This document shows positions 24,305 through 31,834 of a stretch of DNA of 31,834 nt, one piece after another (the first letter of the stretch is position 1; each line of letters starts with the position of its first letter). Where the stretch lies: positions 1-31,834 of the forward strand of contig CAMLEO010000049.1 of the NCBI GenBank assembly GCA_946478975.1, given 5' to 3'. The position numbers and the translations under genes are program-made. Origin of the DNA: an uncultured Steroidobacter sp. GTDB taxonomy: Bacteria; Pseudomonadota; Gammaproteobacteria; Steroidobacterales; Steroidobacteraceae. Below the pieces are notes generated by a model. It did no database searches and was not told the origin of the DNA. It was given only the letters and a program-made list of their open reading frames with translations.

Positions 24305-25300
24305 CTACGACGCGTTCGAAGTACGATGAGCGCGGGAGCGGCCGAAGAGGTGGCCGGTGAGGGCGCCGATCATGACGATGCCGTAGCCGAAGCCGACGAT
24401 CACGCGGCTGAGCATGGGAAAATCAGGGTCGGGAGAGAGATAGCCTTCGATGAAGCCGCATCCAACCAGCAACAACGCACACAACAGCAGCAGCCGTGAA
24501 GTTTTCCCGGCAGCGTGCTGGAAAGATTCGCGACGCGTTGGATGAGTGGGGCGAATGAGGGACTCGCCGAGCATCACGCCGGCGGCCGAAGCCAAACAAA
24601 TAACGGAAAGCTCGACCACGCCGTGCGCGGTGACGAACTTCAGCAGCTCGCCGGCCATGCCGTGCTGATGCGTGAAAGCAAACATCGCACCGAGCATCAG
24701 CCCATTGGTCGCGACGATATAGAACGTGCCCAGCCCGAAGAACACGCCGACGCAAAACGCCAGCAGGCTGACGGTGATGTTGTTGGAAAGAATGCCGATG
24801 GAAATAACCGAGGAGGGCGCGACGTTCAGCATCCCTTCGGTCCACAGCTTGCCGCGCTCGACGTCGTTGATCATCTCTTCGCTCGCGAGCAGCGAAATGA
24901 GCTCGGGATACGTGGAGACCAGCCACCAGCCCGCGCCAGCGCTCAACGCGAACAACAGCACCACCCAGAACAACGGCGTGCGCAGCTCGTGCACCACTTC
25001 AGGAATCTCTTCGCGAAACAGAATGCGAGCGCGTGCCCGCCAGTCGTGCGGCTTGCGATAGATGATGGCGTGCAGCTTGCCGTAAAGATGTTCCAGCGCT
25101 CGCGTGACGCGGCTCGCCGGCAGAATGCGACGAGCAATGGAAAGATCGCGGCCAAGCGAGCGATATAACTCGATGGCCTGCAGCGCTTCGGCCGCAGTGT
25201 GATTGCGGCTGCGTTCGAGCGCTTCGAGCTTCGGGGTGACCTGGCGCCAGCTTTCGATTCGCGACGCGAGCCACGCCTGCAGGCCGGTCTCGGCGCTCAT
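24305..25300 (-). CDS. Stage II sporulation protein M (SpoIIM)-family membrane protein
   Basis: 331 residues. A soluble N-terminal helical part (about 1-105, SRIESWRQVTPKLEALERSRNHTAAEALQAIELYRSLGRDLSIARR) is followed by about five to six membrane segments: TPLFWVVLLFALSAGAGWWLVSTY, SIGILSNNITVSLLAFCVGVFFGLGTFYIVATNGLMLGAMFAF, GVVELSVICLASAAGVMLGESLI, LLLLCALLLVGCGFIEGYL, VIVGFGYGIVMIGALTGHLFG. NNITVSLLAFxxGxxxGLGTFYxxxxNGLMLG and HGVVELSVI are the family hallmarks. There is no sporulation context, so the name reflects family only. The ATG at 25300 overlaps the RDD stop (ATGA). The nearby MoxR operon is the likely functional context. Confidence 0.92.
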   Translation of the reverse strand: MSAETGLQAWLASRIESWRQVTPKLEALERSRNHTAAEALQAIELYRSLGRDLSIARRILPASRVTRALEHLYGKLHAIIYRKPHDWRARARILFREEIPEVVHELRTPLFWVVLLFALSAGAGWWLVSTYPELISLLASEEMINDVERGKLWTEGMLNVAPSSVISIGILSNNITVSLLAFCVGVFFGLGTFYIVATNGLMLGAMFAFTHQHGMAGELLKFVTAHGVVELSVICLASAAGVMLGESLIRPTHPTRRESFQHAAGKTSRLLLLCALLLVGCGFIEGYLSPDPDFPMLSRVIVGFGYGIVMIGALTGHLFGRSRAHRTSNAS

Positions 25301-26034
25301 GCGGTCGGCTCCGGATTCAGCAGCTGCTGCAAACGAGTGCGCAGCGCATGTGTAGTCAGCGTCTGCAGGCCCTCGGCAGTGACGTTCTTGTCGACGCGCA
25401 GGATCAAGGACCGTGCGATCTCGCCGCGAGTCTTGTCATCCAGATCGTTCCAGCGCTCCAGCAGCTCATGAATCAAATCCGCCGCCTGCGGATCGAGGCC
25501 GGACGCAGGCGCCAGGCGTGCGAAGGAACGATCGCTTTCGTCGCGATCGATGATGAGCAGCGTGCCGGCCGCGAGGTCGCCGATGCGAACGTGCTGTGCC
25601 GTGAAGATCACGCACGCCAGACCGACCAGGTACAGGAACGGCAGCGAATCGATCAAACGAAACACATTTCGCAGCAGCAGTGCGCCTGGTCCGGGAATGT
25701 CGCCGGTGCGTGTGACGATGCGCACGCCGGCCATGCGTTTGCCCGGCGTACTGCCGCGCATGGCGATCTCGATCACCGGGTGGTACAGGAAATAAATCGC
25801 ACTCATCGGCAGCAGGACCCAGAGCACATAGCCTTGGTCGACTCCACCGCTGCCCGGCGTCAACGCGAGGCGTCCAAGATAAATGAAGCTGCCGACCACG
25901 AGCCACGCCAGCACGAGCACCAATCGAATGTGCCAGTCGATGACGAACGCGTAACTGCGGCTGCCGGCGCCGGCAATGCGCAACTCCACATCGACACCGG
26001 TGATGCTCTGCAGAGTGACCTGAGGCGCCGTCAT
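25297..26034 (-). CDS. RDD-family membrane protein
   Basis: 245 residues. RDD domain in the first about 150 residues: GSRSYAFVIDWHIRLVLVLAWLVVGSFIYLG (Arg and Asp of the RDD signature), VLWVLLPMSAIYFLYHPVIEIAMRGSTPGKRMAGVRIV (the GxTPGKRxxGxRxV signature), and FRLIDSLPFLYLVGLACVIFTAQHVRIGDLAAGTLLI. The C-terminal 90 residues are a soluble, charged helical tail. The ATG at 26034 lies 16 bp after the prfA stop, so it is probably expressed from the hemA-prfA promoter. The stop overlaps the SpoIIM start. RDD proteins have been linked to transport and membrane homeostasis, but the role here is not known. Confidence 0.92.
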   Translation of the reverse strand: MTAPQVTLQSITGVDVELRIAGAGSRSYAFVIDWHIRLVLVLAWLVVGSFIYLGRLALTPGSGGVDQGYVLWVLLPMSAIYFLYHPVIEIAMRGSTPGKRMAGVRIVTRTGDIPGPGALLLRNVFRLIDSLPFLYLVGLACVIFTAQHVRIGDLAAGTLLIIDRDESDRSFARLAPASGLDPQAADLIHELLERWNDLDDKTRGEIARSLILRVDKNVTAEGLQTLTTHALRTRLQQLLNPEPTA

Positions 26035-26050
26035 GTTTACTCCATTGACG

Positions 26051-27133
26051 CTATTCGACGATGCGCGCCAGCTGCTCGGCCTGGTATTCCTGCTGCAGCG
26101 GCTGGATCAGGTCTTCCAGGTTGCCGTTGATCACATCCGCCAGCTTGTACAAGGTCAGGTTGATGCGATGGTCGGTCACGCGGCCCTGCGGGAAGTTATA
26201 AGTACGAATACGCTCGGAACGGTCGCCCGAGCCGACCTGCAGCTTGCGCGAGCTCGCTTCGGCCTGGTCGCGCTTCTCCTGCTCGGCCGCCTTGAGCTTG
26301 GCCTTGAGCAGCGACATCGCGCGCGAGCGATTCTTGTGCTGCGAGCGTTCATCCTGACATTCCACCACGATGCCGGAGGGCAAGTGCGTGACGCGGATCG
26401 CGGAGTCGGTCTTGTTGACGTGCTGACCGCCGGCGCCCGATGCACGGAATGTATCGATACGCAGGTCGGCGGGATTGAGCTCGATCGGTTCGATGTCGTC
26501 CAGTTCCGGCAGGATCGCGACGGTGCAAGCCGAGGTATGGATGCGGCCTTGCGCTTCCGTCGCCGGCACGCGCTGCACGCGATGGGTGCCTGATTCGAAC
26601 TTCAAACGTGAGAACGCGCCGCGGCCGACGACTCTGCTGATGACTTCTTTATAGCCGCCGTGCTCGCCGGCGCTTTCCGAAAGCACTTCGACGTTCCAAC
26701 CCTGGTTGGCGGCGTAGCGCGAGTACATACGAAACAAATCGCCGGCGAAAATCGCCGCTTCGTCGCCGCCGGTGCCGGCGCGCACTTCGAGATAGATGTT
26801 GCTGTCATCGCGCTCGTCCTTGGGAATGAGCAGCTTCGACAACTCCTCTTCTTCGCGTTCGATGCGCGCATTCAGGCTCGCCAGCTCTTCCTTGCCCAGC
26901 TCGCGCATGTCCGGGTCGCTGCCTTCGGCCATTTCGCGGGCGTGAGTGCGCTCTTCGAGAATGCCCAGGTACGCGCGATAACGCGCGACCACCGGGTCGA
27001 GCTTGGAATATTCCACCGACAGGTCACGAAACTTGTTCGTGTCCCCGATGACGGCGGGATCGGCCAGCAGCCCGCTCACTTCTTCGTGGCGGTCGGCCAG
27101 CTTCTCCAGTTTGATGCGAATTGAATCTTTCAT
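26051..27133 (-). CDS. prfA: Peptide chain release factor 1
   Basis: 360 residues, the usual RF1 length. It reads UAA and UAG stop codons and triggers peptide release. The anticodon-mimic tripeptide Pro-Ala-Thr is at 190-192 ([15 protein letters not shown]), identifying RF1 rather than RF2. The GGQ motif is at 235-237 ([24 protein letters not shown]), its Gln the target of PrmC. The ATG overlaps the hemA stop by 4 bp (ATGA). It is followed by RDD and SpoIIM genes instead of prmC. Confidence 0.98.
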   Translation of the reverse strand: MKDSIRIKLEKLADRHEEVSGLLADPAVIGDTNKFRDLSVEYSKLDPVVARYRAYLGILEERTHAREMAEGSDPDMRELGKEELASLNARIEREEEELSKLLIPKDERDDSNIYLEVRAGTGGDEAAIFAGDLFRMYSRYAANQGWNVEVLSESAGEHGGYKEVISRVVGRGAFSRLKFESGTHRVQRVPATEAQGRIHTSACTVAILPELDDIEPIELNPADLRIDTFRASGAGGQHVNKTDSAIRVTHLPSGIVVECQDERSQHKNRSRAMSLLKAKLKAAEQEKRDQAEASSRKLQVGSGDRSERIRTYNFPQGRVTDHRINLTLYKLADVINGNLEDLIQPLQQEYQAEQLARIVE

Positions 27134-28458
27134 TCCGATCGGTCAGAAGCAAACAAAGTACGGGCCGCGTCCAGCAGGTCGGCTTCGCCGCGTTCGGCGG
27201 CTTGCCGCAAACGCTGGCTGGGCCCGTGCAACAGCCGGTTGGTCAGCGTGGACGCGAGGAAGTCGATCACCTCGCGCGGATCGCGGCCGGTCGCCAGCAT
27301 GCGCCGGGCCTGTTCCGCGGTCTGGAGTCGCACGATTTCGGCGTCGTCACGCAATTGTCGAATCGTCGGCACCGCGTCCAGCGTCTTCAGCTGCTGCTCG
27401 AACAGCGACACCTCTGTCGCCAGCATCTCAGTGGCATCGCGCGCGGCTTCGCGTCGCGACGCCATGTTTTCGTTCACCACGTTTTGCAGATCGTCGATGG
27501 TGAACAGATAAATGTCTTCGATCTTCGCTACATCGGGCTCGATGTCGCGCGGCACGGCGATGTCGACCATGAAGATCGGCTTGCGCTTGCGCGCGCGCAC
27601 TGCCGCCTGCACCGCGTTGTATGTAATCACCGGCGTCGGACTCGCCGTCGAGGTGATGACGATGTCAGCCTCTGGCAGGTGAGTCGCGATGTCGTCGATG
27701 CCGATTGCAAAGCCTTTGAACTCGGCTGCCAGCTCCTGTGCGCGAGCGAGCGTGCGATTGGCAACGATCATGCGCCCGAGTCCGTGAGCATGCAGATGGC
27801 GCGCGGCGAGCTCGATCGTTTCACCGGCACCCACCAGCAGCGCCGTGTGCCCGGCGAATTTCTCGAACACCGTTCGCGCCAGCGATACCGCCGCCGACGC
27901 CACGGACACCGCGTTGGCGCCGATGCGAGTCTGCGTGCGCACGCGCTTGGCAACGGAGAACGCCGTCTGCATCGCGCGGTTGAGATAGGGGCCGGTGACC
28001 TTCTGATCCAGGGCCGCGCGATACGCGTCTTTCAACTGGCCGAGGATCTGCGGCTCGCCGATCACCAGGGAATCCAGGCCACAGGCGACCGCGAACAAGT
28101 GCTGGACAGCCGCCGAACCCTGCAGGCGATACAACGAATTCGTGACGTCCAGCCGATGCGTCGTCAGGTCGTGCCAATGGGCGAGCCAGTTGGACACCTG
28201 AGTCGACACAGCGATCCCCGCCGCGTCGGGCTCGGCAGCCCGGTTCGGATCGACAGTGGCTCCACCGGCGCCTTCGGGCTCCGCGACACAGTAGAGTTCC
28301 GTGCGGTTACAAGTGGAAACGATCAACGCTTCACGCACGCCGGGCACGCTGGTGAGCCCCCGCAGTGCTTCAGGCAGCTCCTCGCCCGCAAAGACTACTT
28401 TTTCGCGGATATCGACGGGCGCGGTGCGGTGATTGATTCCTATGACGACGAGTGGCAT
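27130..28458 (-). CDS. hemA: Glutamyl-tRNA reductase
   Basis: 442 residues. It reduces Glu-tRNA(Glu) to glutamate-1-semialdehyde, the first step of C5 heme synthesis. The catalytic Cys50 is in [11 protein letters not shown], the N-terminal signature is [34 protein letters not shown] follows, and the NADPH-binding domain has [16 protein letters not shown]. The C-terminal dimerisation helices end the chain. A Gly/Ala/Pro-rich insertion of about 25 residues (about 60-85, [22 protein letters not shown]) follows the catalytic motif and is longer than in most homologues I recall. It overlaps prfA by 4 bp and is divergent from the TPR lipoprotein gene. Confidence 0.97.
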   Translation of the reverse strand: MPLVVIGINHRTAPVDIREKVVFAGEELPEALRGLTSVPGVREALIVSTCNRTELYCVAEPEGAGGATVDPNRAAEPDAAGIAVSTQVSNWLAHWHDLTTHRLDVTNSLYRLQGSAAVQHLFAVACGLDSLVIGEPQILGQLKDAYRAALDQKVTGPYLNRAMQTAFSVAKRVRTQTRIGANAVSVASAAVSLARTVFEKFAGHTALLVGAGETIELAARHLHAHGLGRMIVANRTLARAQELAAEFKGFAIGIDDIATHLPEADIVITSTASPTPVITYNAVQAAVRARKRKPIFMVDIAVPRDIEPDVAKIEDIYLFTIDDLQNVVNENMASRREAARDATEMLATEVSLFEQQLKTLDAVPTIRQLRDDAEIVRLQTAEQARRMLATGRDPREVIDFLASTLTNRLLHGPSQRLRQAAERGEADLLDAARTLFASDRSE

Positions 28459-28484
28459 GCCGGGTGGTGTCGCGACCGGTGCGA

Positions 28485-28513
28485 ATTGTCCGGGATGGGC
28501 CCGGTAATGACAA
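28485..28513 (-). promoter_or_regulatory. Candidate sigma70 promoter of the hemA-prfA-RDD-SpoIIM operon
   Basis: On the minus strand TTGTCA (28513-28508), a 17-bp spacer, then GACAAT (28490-28485). The predicted start is near 28478, giving a leader of about 20 nt before the hemA ATG. Matches are 5/6 and 4/6 to consensus, with ideal spacing. Confidence 0.5.
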
Positions 28514-28561
28514 GCGACCCGCGCAGTCCGCGCTCACCCGACGGGCTTGGCCGACCGGAGC

Positions 28562-28570
28562 TGATATAGT
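28562..28570 (+). promoter_or_regulatory. Extended -10 promoter very close to the TPR lipoprotein start
   Basis: TGATATAGT fits the extended -10 pattern TGnTATAAT, without a recognisable -35. Transcription would start at about 28576-28578, only 2-4 nt before the ATG at 28580, so the message would be nearly leaderless. This agrees with the lack of a Shine-Dalgarno at normal distance. Confidence 0.45.
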
Positions 28571-28579
28571 CAGTCAACA

Positions 28580-30271
28580 ATGAAGTCACTTCATACTACT
28601 CATACCCGCCCGTCCGCGCTGGTCGCGGCGCTGTTGATGGCTTCCGTGCTGGCCGGTTGTGTCACGCCGGGCAAGTCCAAGGAGCCGGCCGCGGAGCTGC
28701 CGGCGGATCCCAACGCCCTGGTCCTGGGCGCGGAAATGGCCCTGCAGCGGGGCCAGTACCTGGAGGCGTCGCAGGCCTATCTGCGCGCCGCGCAGGCAAC
28801 CAATGACGAAGAGCTGGCGGAACAGGCCACCCGCGTGGCGCACGAGCATCGGCAATGGTCCGTCGTGCAGGCTGCCGCCGAGCGCTGGCTGGAGCTGAAC
28901 CACACGGACGAGGAGGCGCGCCGCTTCGCCGCCTTCGCCGCGCTACATCTATATAGGATCAACACCGCGGCCGAGCACCTGACCACTCTGCTGGAAACGG
29001 CGTTCATCAATCCGCAGGCCGGGTTCCTCGCGCTGTTGCCGCAGATGTCCGAAGAGGGTTCGTCCAGCGCGGTGACGGCGGTGCTCAAGCAGCTCGTCGC
29101 CAAATACCCGGATGTGACCGAGGCGCACTACGCCCTGGCGCAGGCCGCGGTCCAGTCCGAGAACTTGAAGCTCGCGATGGAGCACGCGAAGAAAGCGCGC
29201 GAGCTGGGCCCGTTCTGGTCGCCGGCCGGTCTACTGCTTGCCCGGGTGCAGATGCTGACGGGCGATTCCGATGGCGCGCTCGCCACTGCGAAGCAGGTGC
29301 TGGATCAGGACAACCAGGATTCGCATCGCCTCGAATACGCGCTGATGCTGATGCAGGCGGGCAAGGAAGAAGAGGGCCGCAAGGAATTGAACGCGCTCGC
29401 CACCAGCGAGAGCACCGCCACTGTGGTCGAGCGCGCGCTGGCCGACATCGACTTCCAGCTCGGCAACCGTGACCAGGCTGCGCAGCGCTTCAGCAACCTG
29501 GTCGCGAGCGGCCGGTTCGTGTACGAGTCTTTGTTCTATCTGGGCGCGATCGCCGAGGGCCGTCAGGCGTGGGACGACGCGAGTCAGATCTACGGTCGCG
29601 TAACCGGCGGTGAATTCGCGGTCGCCGCGCAGACACGGCTCGCGCGCATCAAGGCGAAGCAGGAAGGACTCGAAGCCGGCTTGAAGCACCTAGAAGAGTT
29701 CGGCGCCACGCGTCCTCAGTACCGCATCGAGACCATCACCGCGCGCGCCACGTTGATGAGCAGCAATGGCGACACCGCCGGCGCACTGGCGCTGCTCGAC
29801 ACTGCACTGAAGGCGTATCCCGATGCGGTGGAGCTGCGCTTCGCGCGCATCTTCCAGCTCGAGTCCGCGGACAAGGTGGATGAATGCATCGCCGATCTGC
29901 GCAAGCTGGTCGCGGATCGTCCGAACGATCCCGCCGCGGTCAATGCTCTGGGCTACACGCTGGTCGATCGCACGCGTCATCACAAGGAAGGTCTGGAGCT
30001 GATCGAGCAGGCGCTCGCGGAAACGCCGGACAGCGGCGCGGTGCTCGATAGCATGGGCTGGGCGCTGTTCCGGGTCGGCCGTCAGCAAGACGCGCTCGGC
30101 TATCTCGAACAGGCCAAGCGTCGCATCAACGATCCGGAAGTGGACATCCACCTCGGCGAAGTGCTCCTGTCGCTCGACCGCAAGAACGATGCGCGCGATC
30201 TGTGGCAGAAGGCCAGCGAGCGCTATCCGGATAACGAAGAGTTCAAACAGCGCCTGCAAAAGCTGAATTGA
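28580..30271 (+). CDS. Tetratricopeptide-repeat outer-membrane lipoprotein
   Basis: 563 residues. A lipoprotein signal peptide with lipobox VLAGC gives acylated Cys27. The residue after the cysteine is Val, not Asp, so outer-membrane sorting is expected. The rest is all-helical TPR: YLEASQAYLRAAQATNDEELAEQATRVA near the start and three near-canonical repeats at the end (NALGYTLVDRTRHHKEGLELIEQAL, AVLDSMGWALFRVGRQQDALGYLEQAKRR, VDIHLGEVLLSLDRKNDARDLWQKA). The same gene lies between hemA and lolB in Pseudomonas (PA4667 position, from memory). It is presumably a periplasmic scaffold or assembly factor. lolB begins in the stop codon (TGATG). Confidence 0.93.
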   Translation: MKSLHTTHTRPSALVAALLMASVLAGCVTPGKSKEPAAELPADPNALVLGAEMALQRGQYLEASQAYLRAAQATNDEELAEQATRVAHEHRQWSVVQAAAERWLELNHTDEEARRFAAFAALHLYRINTAAEHLTTLLETAFINPQAGFLALLPQMSEEGSSSAVTAVLKQLVAKYPDVTEAHYALAQAAVQSENLKLAMEHAKKARELGPFWSPAGLLLARVQMLTGDSDGALATAKQVLDQDNQDSHRLEYALMLMQAGKEEEGRKELNALATSESTATVVERALADIDFQLGNRDQAAQRFSNLVASGRFVYESLFYLGAIAEGRQAWDDASQIYGRVTGGEFAVAAQTRLARIKAKQEGLEAGLKHLEEFGATRPQYRIETITARATLMSSNGDTAGALALLDTALKAYPDAVELRFARIFQLESADKVDECIADLRKLVADRPNDPAAVNALGYTLVDRTRHHKEGLELIEQALAETPDSGAVLDSMGWALFRVGRQQDALGYLEQAKRRINDPEVDIHLGEVLLSLDRKNDARDLWQKASERYPDNEEFKQRLQKLN

Positions 30272-30864
30272 TGAGTTTCCGTGCCGCCGTTCTGGTCTTC
30301 GCTTGCCTGCTCGCAGCCGGCTGCGCGACCACGCCGCGACCTTCTCAGCCCGGCACAGCAATTCCTGCGGATTTGAAAGATCTGGACCGCTGGCAGGCGC
30401 GCGGCCGGCTCGGCGTGTCCGGCCCCGCGAACGGCGGCTCGGGCAGTTTCGAATGGCACCAGGTCGGCGATCTTGCCGACGTGGAAATCCGCGGCCCGGT
30501 CGGCATCGGCGGCGTGCATTTGAAGATGCAAGGCGACGGCGCGAATCCCGATCTCACATTGCAGACCAGTGACGGACAGACGTTGCAGTCCGACGCTGCG
30601 TGGAATGAATTGCAGGCGCGGCTCGGTGCCTCGGTTCCCGCCGGTAACCTGCGCTTCTGGATGCTCGGCCTTGCCGCGCCCGGCGAGCATCAGTGGCACG
30701 AAGCGAACGCCGAAGGCGTGGTCGCGCTCGATCAGGATGGCTGGCGCATCGAATATCAAAAGTACTCCGATGAATTCGGCGCGCGCGTGCCGATGCGCAT
30801 GACCGCGACGAGCGGTGATGCGCGTGTGCGTATCGTCGTCGACCGCTGGCAGCTCGGCCAATGA
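30271..30864 (+). CDS. lolB: Outer-membrane lipoprotein receptor LolB
   Basis: 197 residues from the ATG at 30271, which shares one base with the TPR stop; a TTG three bases earlier is the only alternative. LolB accepts lipoproteins from LolA and inserts them in the outer membrane, and is itself a lipoprotein: signal MSFRAAVLVFACLLAAGC, acylated Cys18. The mature part starts with the family pattern LKDLDRWQARGRLGVSGPANGGSGSFEWHQVGD and ends with RVRIVVDRWQLGQ, typical of the LolB fold. The stop overlaps the ispE start (ATGA). Order and size match the gammaproteobacterial family. Confidence 0.95.
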   Translation: MSFRAAVLVFACLLAAGCATTPRPSQPGTAIPADLKDLDRWQARGRLGVSGPANGGSGSFEWHQVGDLADVEIRGPVGIGGVHLKMQGDGANPDLTLQTSDGQTLQSDAAWNELQARLGASVPAGNLRFWMLGLAAPGEHQWHEANAEGVVALDQDGWRIEYQKYSDEFGARVPMRMTATSGDARVRIVVDRWQLGQ

Positions 30865-31763
30865 GCAGCGCAGATGAATTGCTCGGCTTGCCCGAGCCGT
30901 GGCCCGCGCCCGCGAAACTCAACTTGTGTCTGCACATCGTCGGCCGCCGCGACGACGGTTATCACTTGTTACAGAGCGCGATGCAGATCATCGATCTGTG
31001 CGATGAGCTGCAGTTCTATCGGCGCGCGCCCGGCGTAATCGAACGCATCGGCGGCCCCGACGAAATTCCCGCGGACACCGATCTCATCGTGCGCGCCGCG
31101 CGGTTGCTCGCGAGTCATTACGAAGTTCACGAAGGCGTCGGCATCGCAATTCACAAACGCATTCCCATCCAAGGCGGATTGGGCGGCGGCAGTTCGGACG
31201 CGGCGACCGTGCTGGTCGCTTTGAATCATCTGTGGGGCTTGGACATTCACGTCGATGAACTGGCCGCGCTGGGATTGAAGCTGGGCGCCGATGTGCCGGT
31301 GTTCGTGCGCGGTCACTCGGCGTGGGCGGAGGGCGTCGGCGAACGCCTCACGCCGTACGACTTTCCGGAGCGGGTCTACCTGGTGCTCAAACCGGCCACC
31401 GGAGTGAGTACTGCGGCCGTGTTTCAGGACCCTGAATTGACACGCAATTCCCCCGTCACGACAATACGCGCCTTTCTCGCCGGGGGTGGTCGTAACGACT
31501 GTGCCCCGGTGGTGCGCAAGCGCAGTGGCGAGATCGCTGAAGCGCTTGATTGGCTGAGTGAATTTGGGGAAGCGAGGCTGACCGGCACCGGTGCCTGCGT
31601 GTTCGTCGCCATGACCGATGAGGCAACGGCAGCGCGCGCAGCGGCGCGCGTGCCCGCGCGCTGGACCGGTTATGTAGTGCGCGGCGTGAACCGCTCGCCG
31701 CTGCTGGATCGGCTGGCGCACGAAGCCGTTGATCTTCCCGACTCGTCAGAGTCTCTTTTTTAA
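30861..31763 (+). CDS. ispE: 4-diphosphocytidyl-2-C-methyl-D-erythritol kinase
   Basis: 300 residues. It phosphorylates CDP-methylerythritol in the MEP isoprenoid pathway. GHMP-kinase fold: the N-terminal WPAPAKLNLCLHIVGRRDDGYHLL, the ATP-binding loop IPIQGGLGGGSSDAA (101-115), the catalytic aspartate in LGADVPVFV, and the C-terminal LTGTGACVFVAM. The ATG at 30861 overlaps the lolB stop. The last codons (SerGluSerLeuPhe) and the TAA lie in a hairpin plus T-run that may terminate transcription. The tRNA-Gln gene starts 6 bp later. Confidence 0.97.
   Translation: MSSADELLGLPEPWPAPAKLNLCLHIVGRRDDGYHLLQSAMQIIDLCDELQFYRRAPGVIERIGGPDEIPADTDLIVRAARLLASHYEVHEGVGIAIHKRIPIQGGLGGGSSDAATVLVALNHLWGLDIHVDELAALGLKLGADVPVFVRGHSAWAEGVGERLTPYDFPERVYLVLKPATGVSTAAVFQDPELTRNSPVTTIRAFLAGGGRNDCAPVVRKRSGEIAEALDWLSEFGEARLTGTGACVFVAMTDEATAARAAARVPARWTGYVVRGVNRSPLLDRLAHEAVDLPDSSESLF
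31740..31761 (+). terminator. Possible intrinsic terminator overlapping the 3' end of ispE
   Basis: GACTC (31740-31744) and GAGTC (31749-31753) form a 5-bp stem with a 4-nt GTCA loop, followed by TCTTTTTT into the stop codon. The stem is short, so efficiency is doubtful. Confidence 0.4.
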
Positions 31764-31769
31764 AGCTGT

Positions 31770-31834
31770 TGGGGCGTCGCCAAGTGGTAAGGCAGCGGGT
31801 TTTGATCCCGCCATTCGGAGGTTCGAATCCTTCC
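31770..31834 (+). tRNA. tRNA-Gln (anticodon TTG), 3' end cut by window edge
   Basis: The acceptor strand TGGGGCG starts at 31770; the D arm GCC...GGC follows. The anticodon stem GCGGG/CCCGC encloses loop TTTTGAT with anticodon TTG at 31802-31804. The T arm GGAGG TTCGAAT CCTTCC begins near 31817. About ten 3' bases including the acceptor partner are missing. Position after ispE matches other gammaproteobacteria. Confidence 0.93.

Noticed and set aside
24305..25300. SpoIIM-family gene as a sign of sporulation
   Set aside because: No other sporulation gene is present, and the surrounding envelope genes are Gram-negative; the family is widespread outside spore formers.
27121..28569. 482-residue plus-strand ORF opposite hemA
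   Set aside because: hemA on the minus strand is certain from the catalytic Cys motif; this ORF is its shadow.

Overview
The window is high-GC DNA, densely coded on both strands, with no gap above about 200 bp. It looks like core chromosome of a gammaproteobacterium. The right end has the order hemA / TPR lipoprotein / lolB / ispE / tRNA-Gln, which is the familiar gammaproteobacterial neighbourhood. LolB and a BAM-type outer-membrane barrel show a Gram-negative envelope. A lineage near Xanthomonadales/Nevskiales (Steroidobacter-like) is my best guess from gene content; it is an inference. I see no insertion sequence, prophage, CRISPR array or rRNA.

Layout. (1) 1-8679, minus strand: a catabolic block. 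A MarR regulator is followed by a three-gene 2-oxoacid dehydrogenase operon (E1 alpha, E1 beta, E2) with its own TATAAT promoter, then a giant NAD-dependent glutamate dehydrogenase cut by the left window edge. (2) 8748-11919, plus strand: tyrosine catabolism (hppD, hmgA, fumarylacetoacetase-family hydrolase) as an ATGA-overlapping operon divergent from the MarR gene. (3) 11924-15026: mtgA, an orphan outer-membrane barrel with a strong terminator, ppiB and prmC. (4) 15103-17644: a cystathionine beta-synthase / cystathionine gamma-lyase pair (reverse transsulfuration). (5) 17647-18718, minus: an SPFH membrane protein plus a small Arc-type ribbon-helix-helix protein, with a perfect 17-bp inverted repeat in the promoter region.

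(6) 18918-26034: a membrane-associated MoxR locus. On the plus strand are a polytopic membrane protein, a DUF4129 protein, a DUF4350 protein, a MoxR AAA+ ATPase and a DUF58 protein. Convergent to them on the minus strand are RDD and SpoIIM-family membrane proteins, placed directly downstream of hemA-prfA. This is the most system-like uncharacterised part of the window. (7) 26051-31834: hemA-prfA (minus), divergent from TPR lipoprotein - lolB - ispE - tRNA-Gln(TTG), the tRNA being cut by the right edge.

The catabolic genes would feed amino-acid carbon (tyrosine, probably branched-chain 2-oxoacids, glutamate) into central metabolism, plausibly under the shared MarR regulator. The MoxR locus looks like an AAA+ chaperone with a von Willebrand-like partner acting on several membrane proteins; its substrate cannot be read from sequence.
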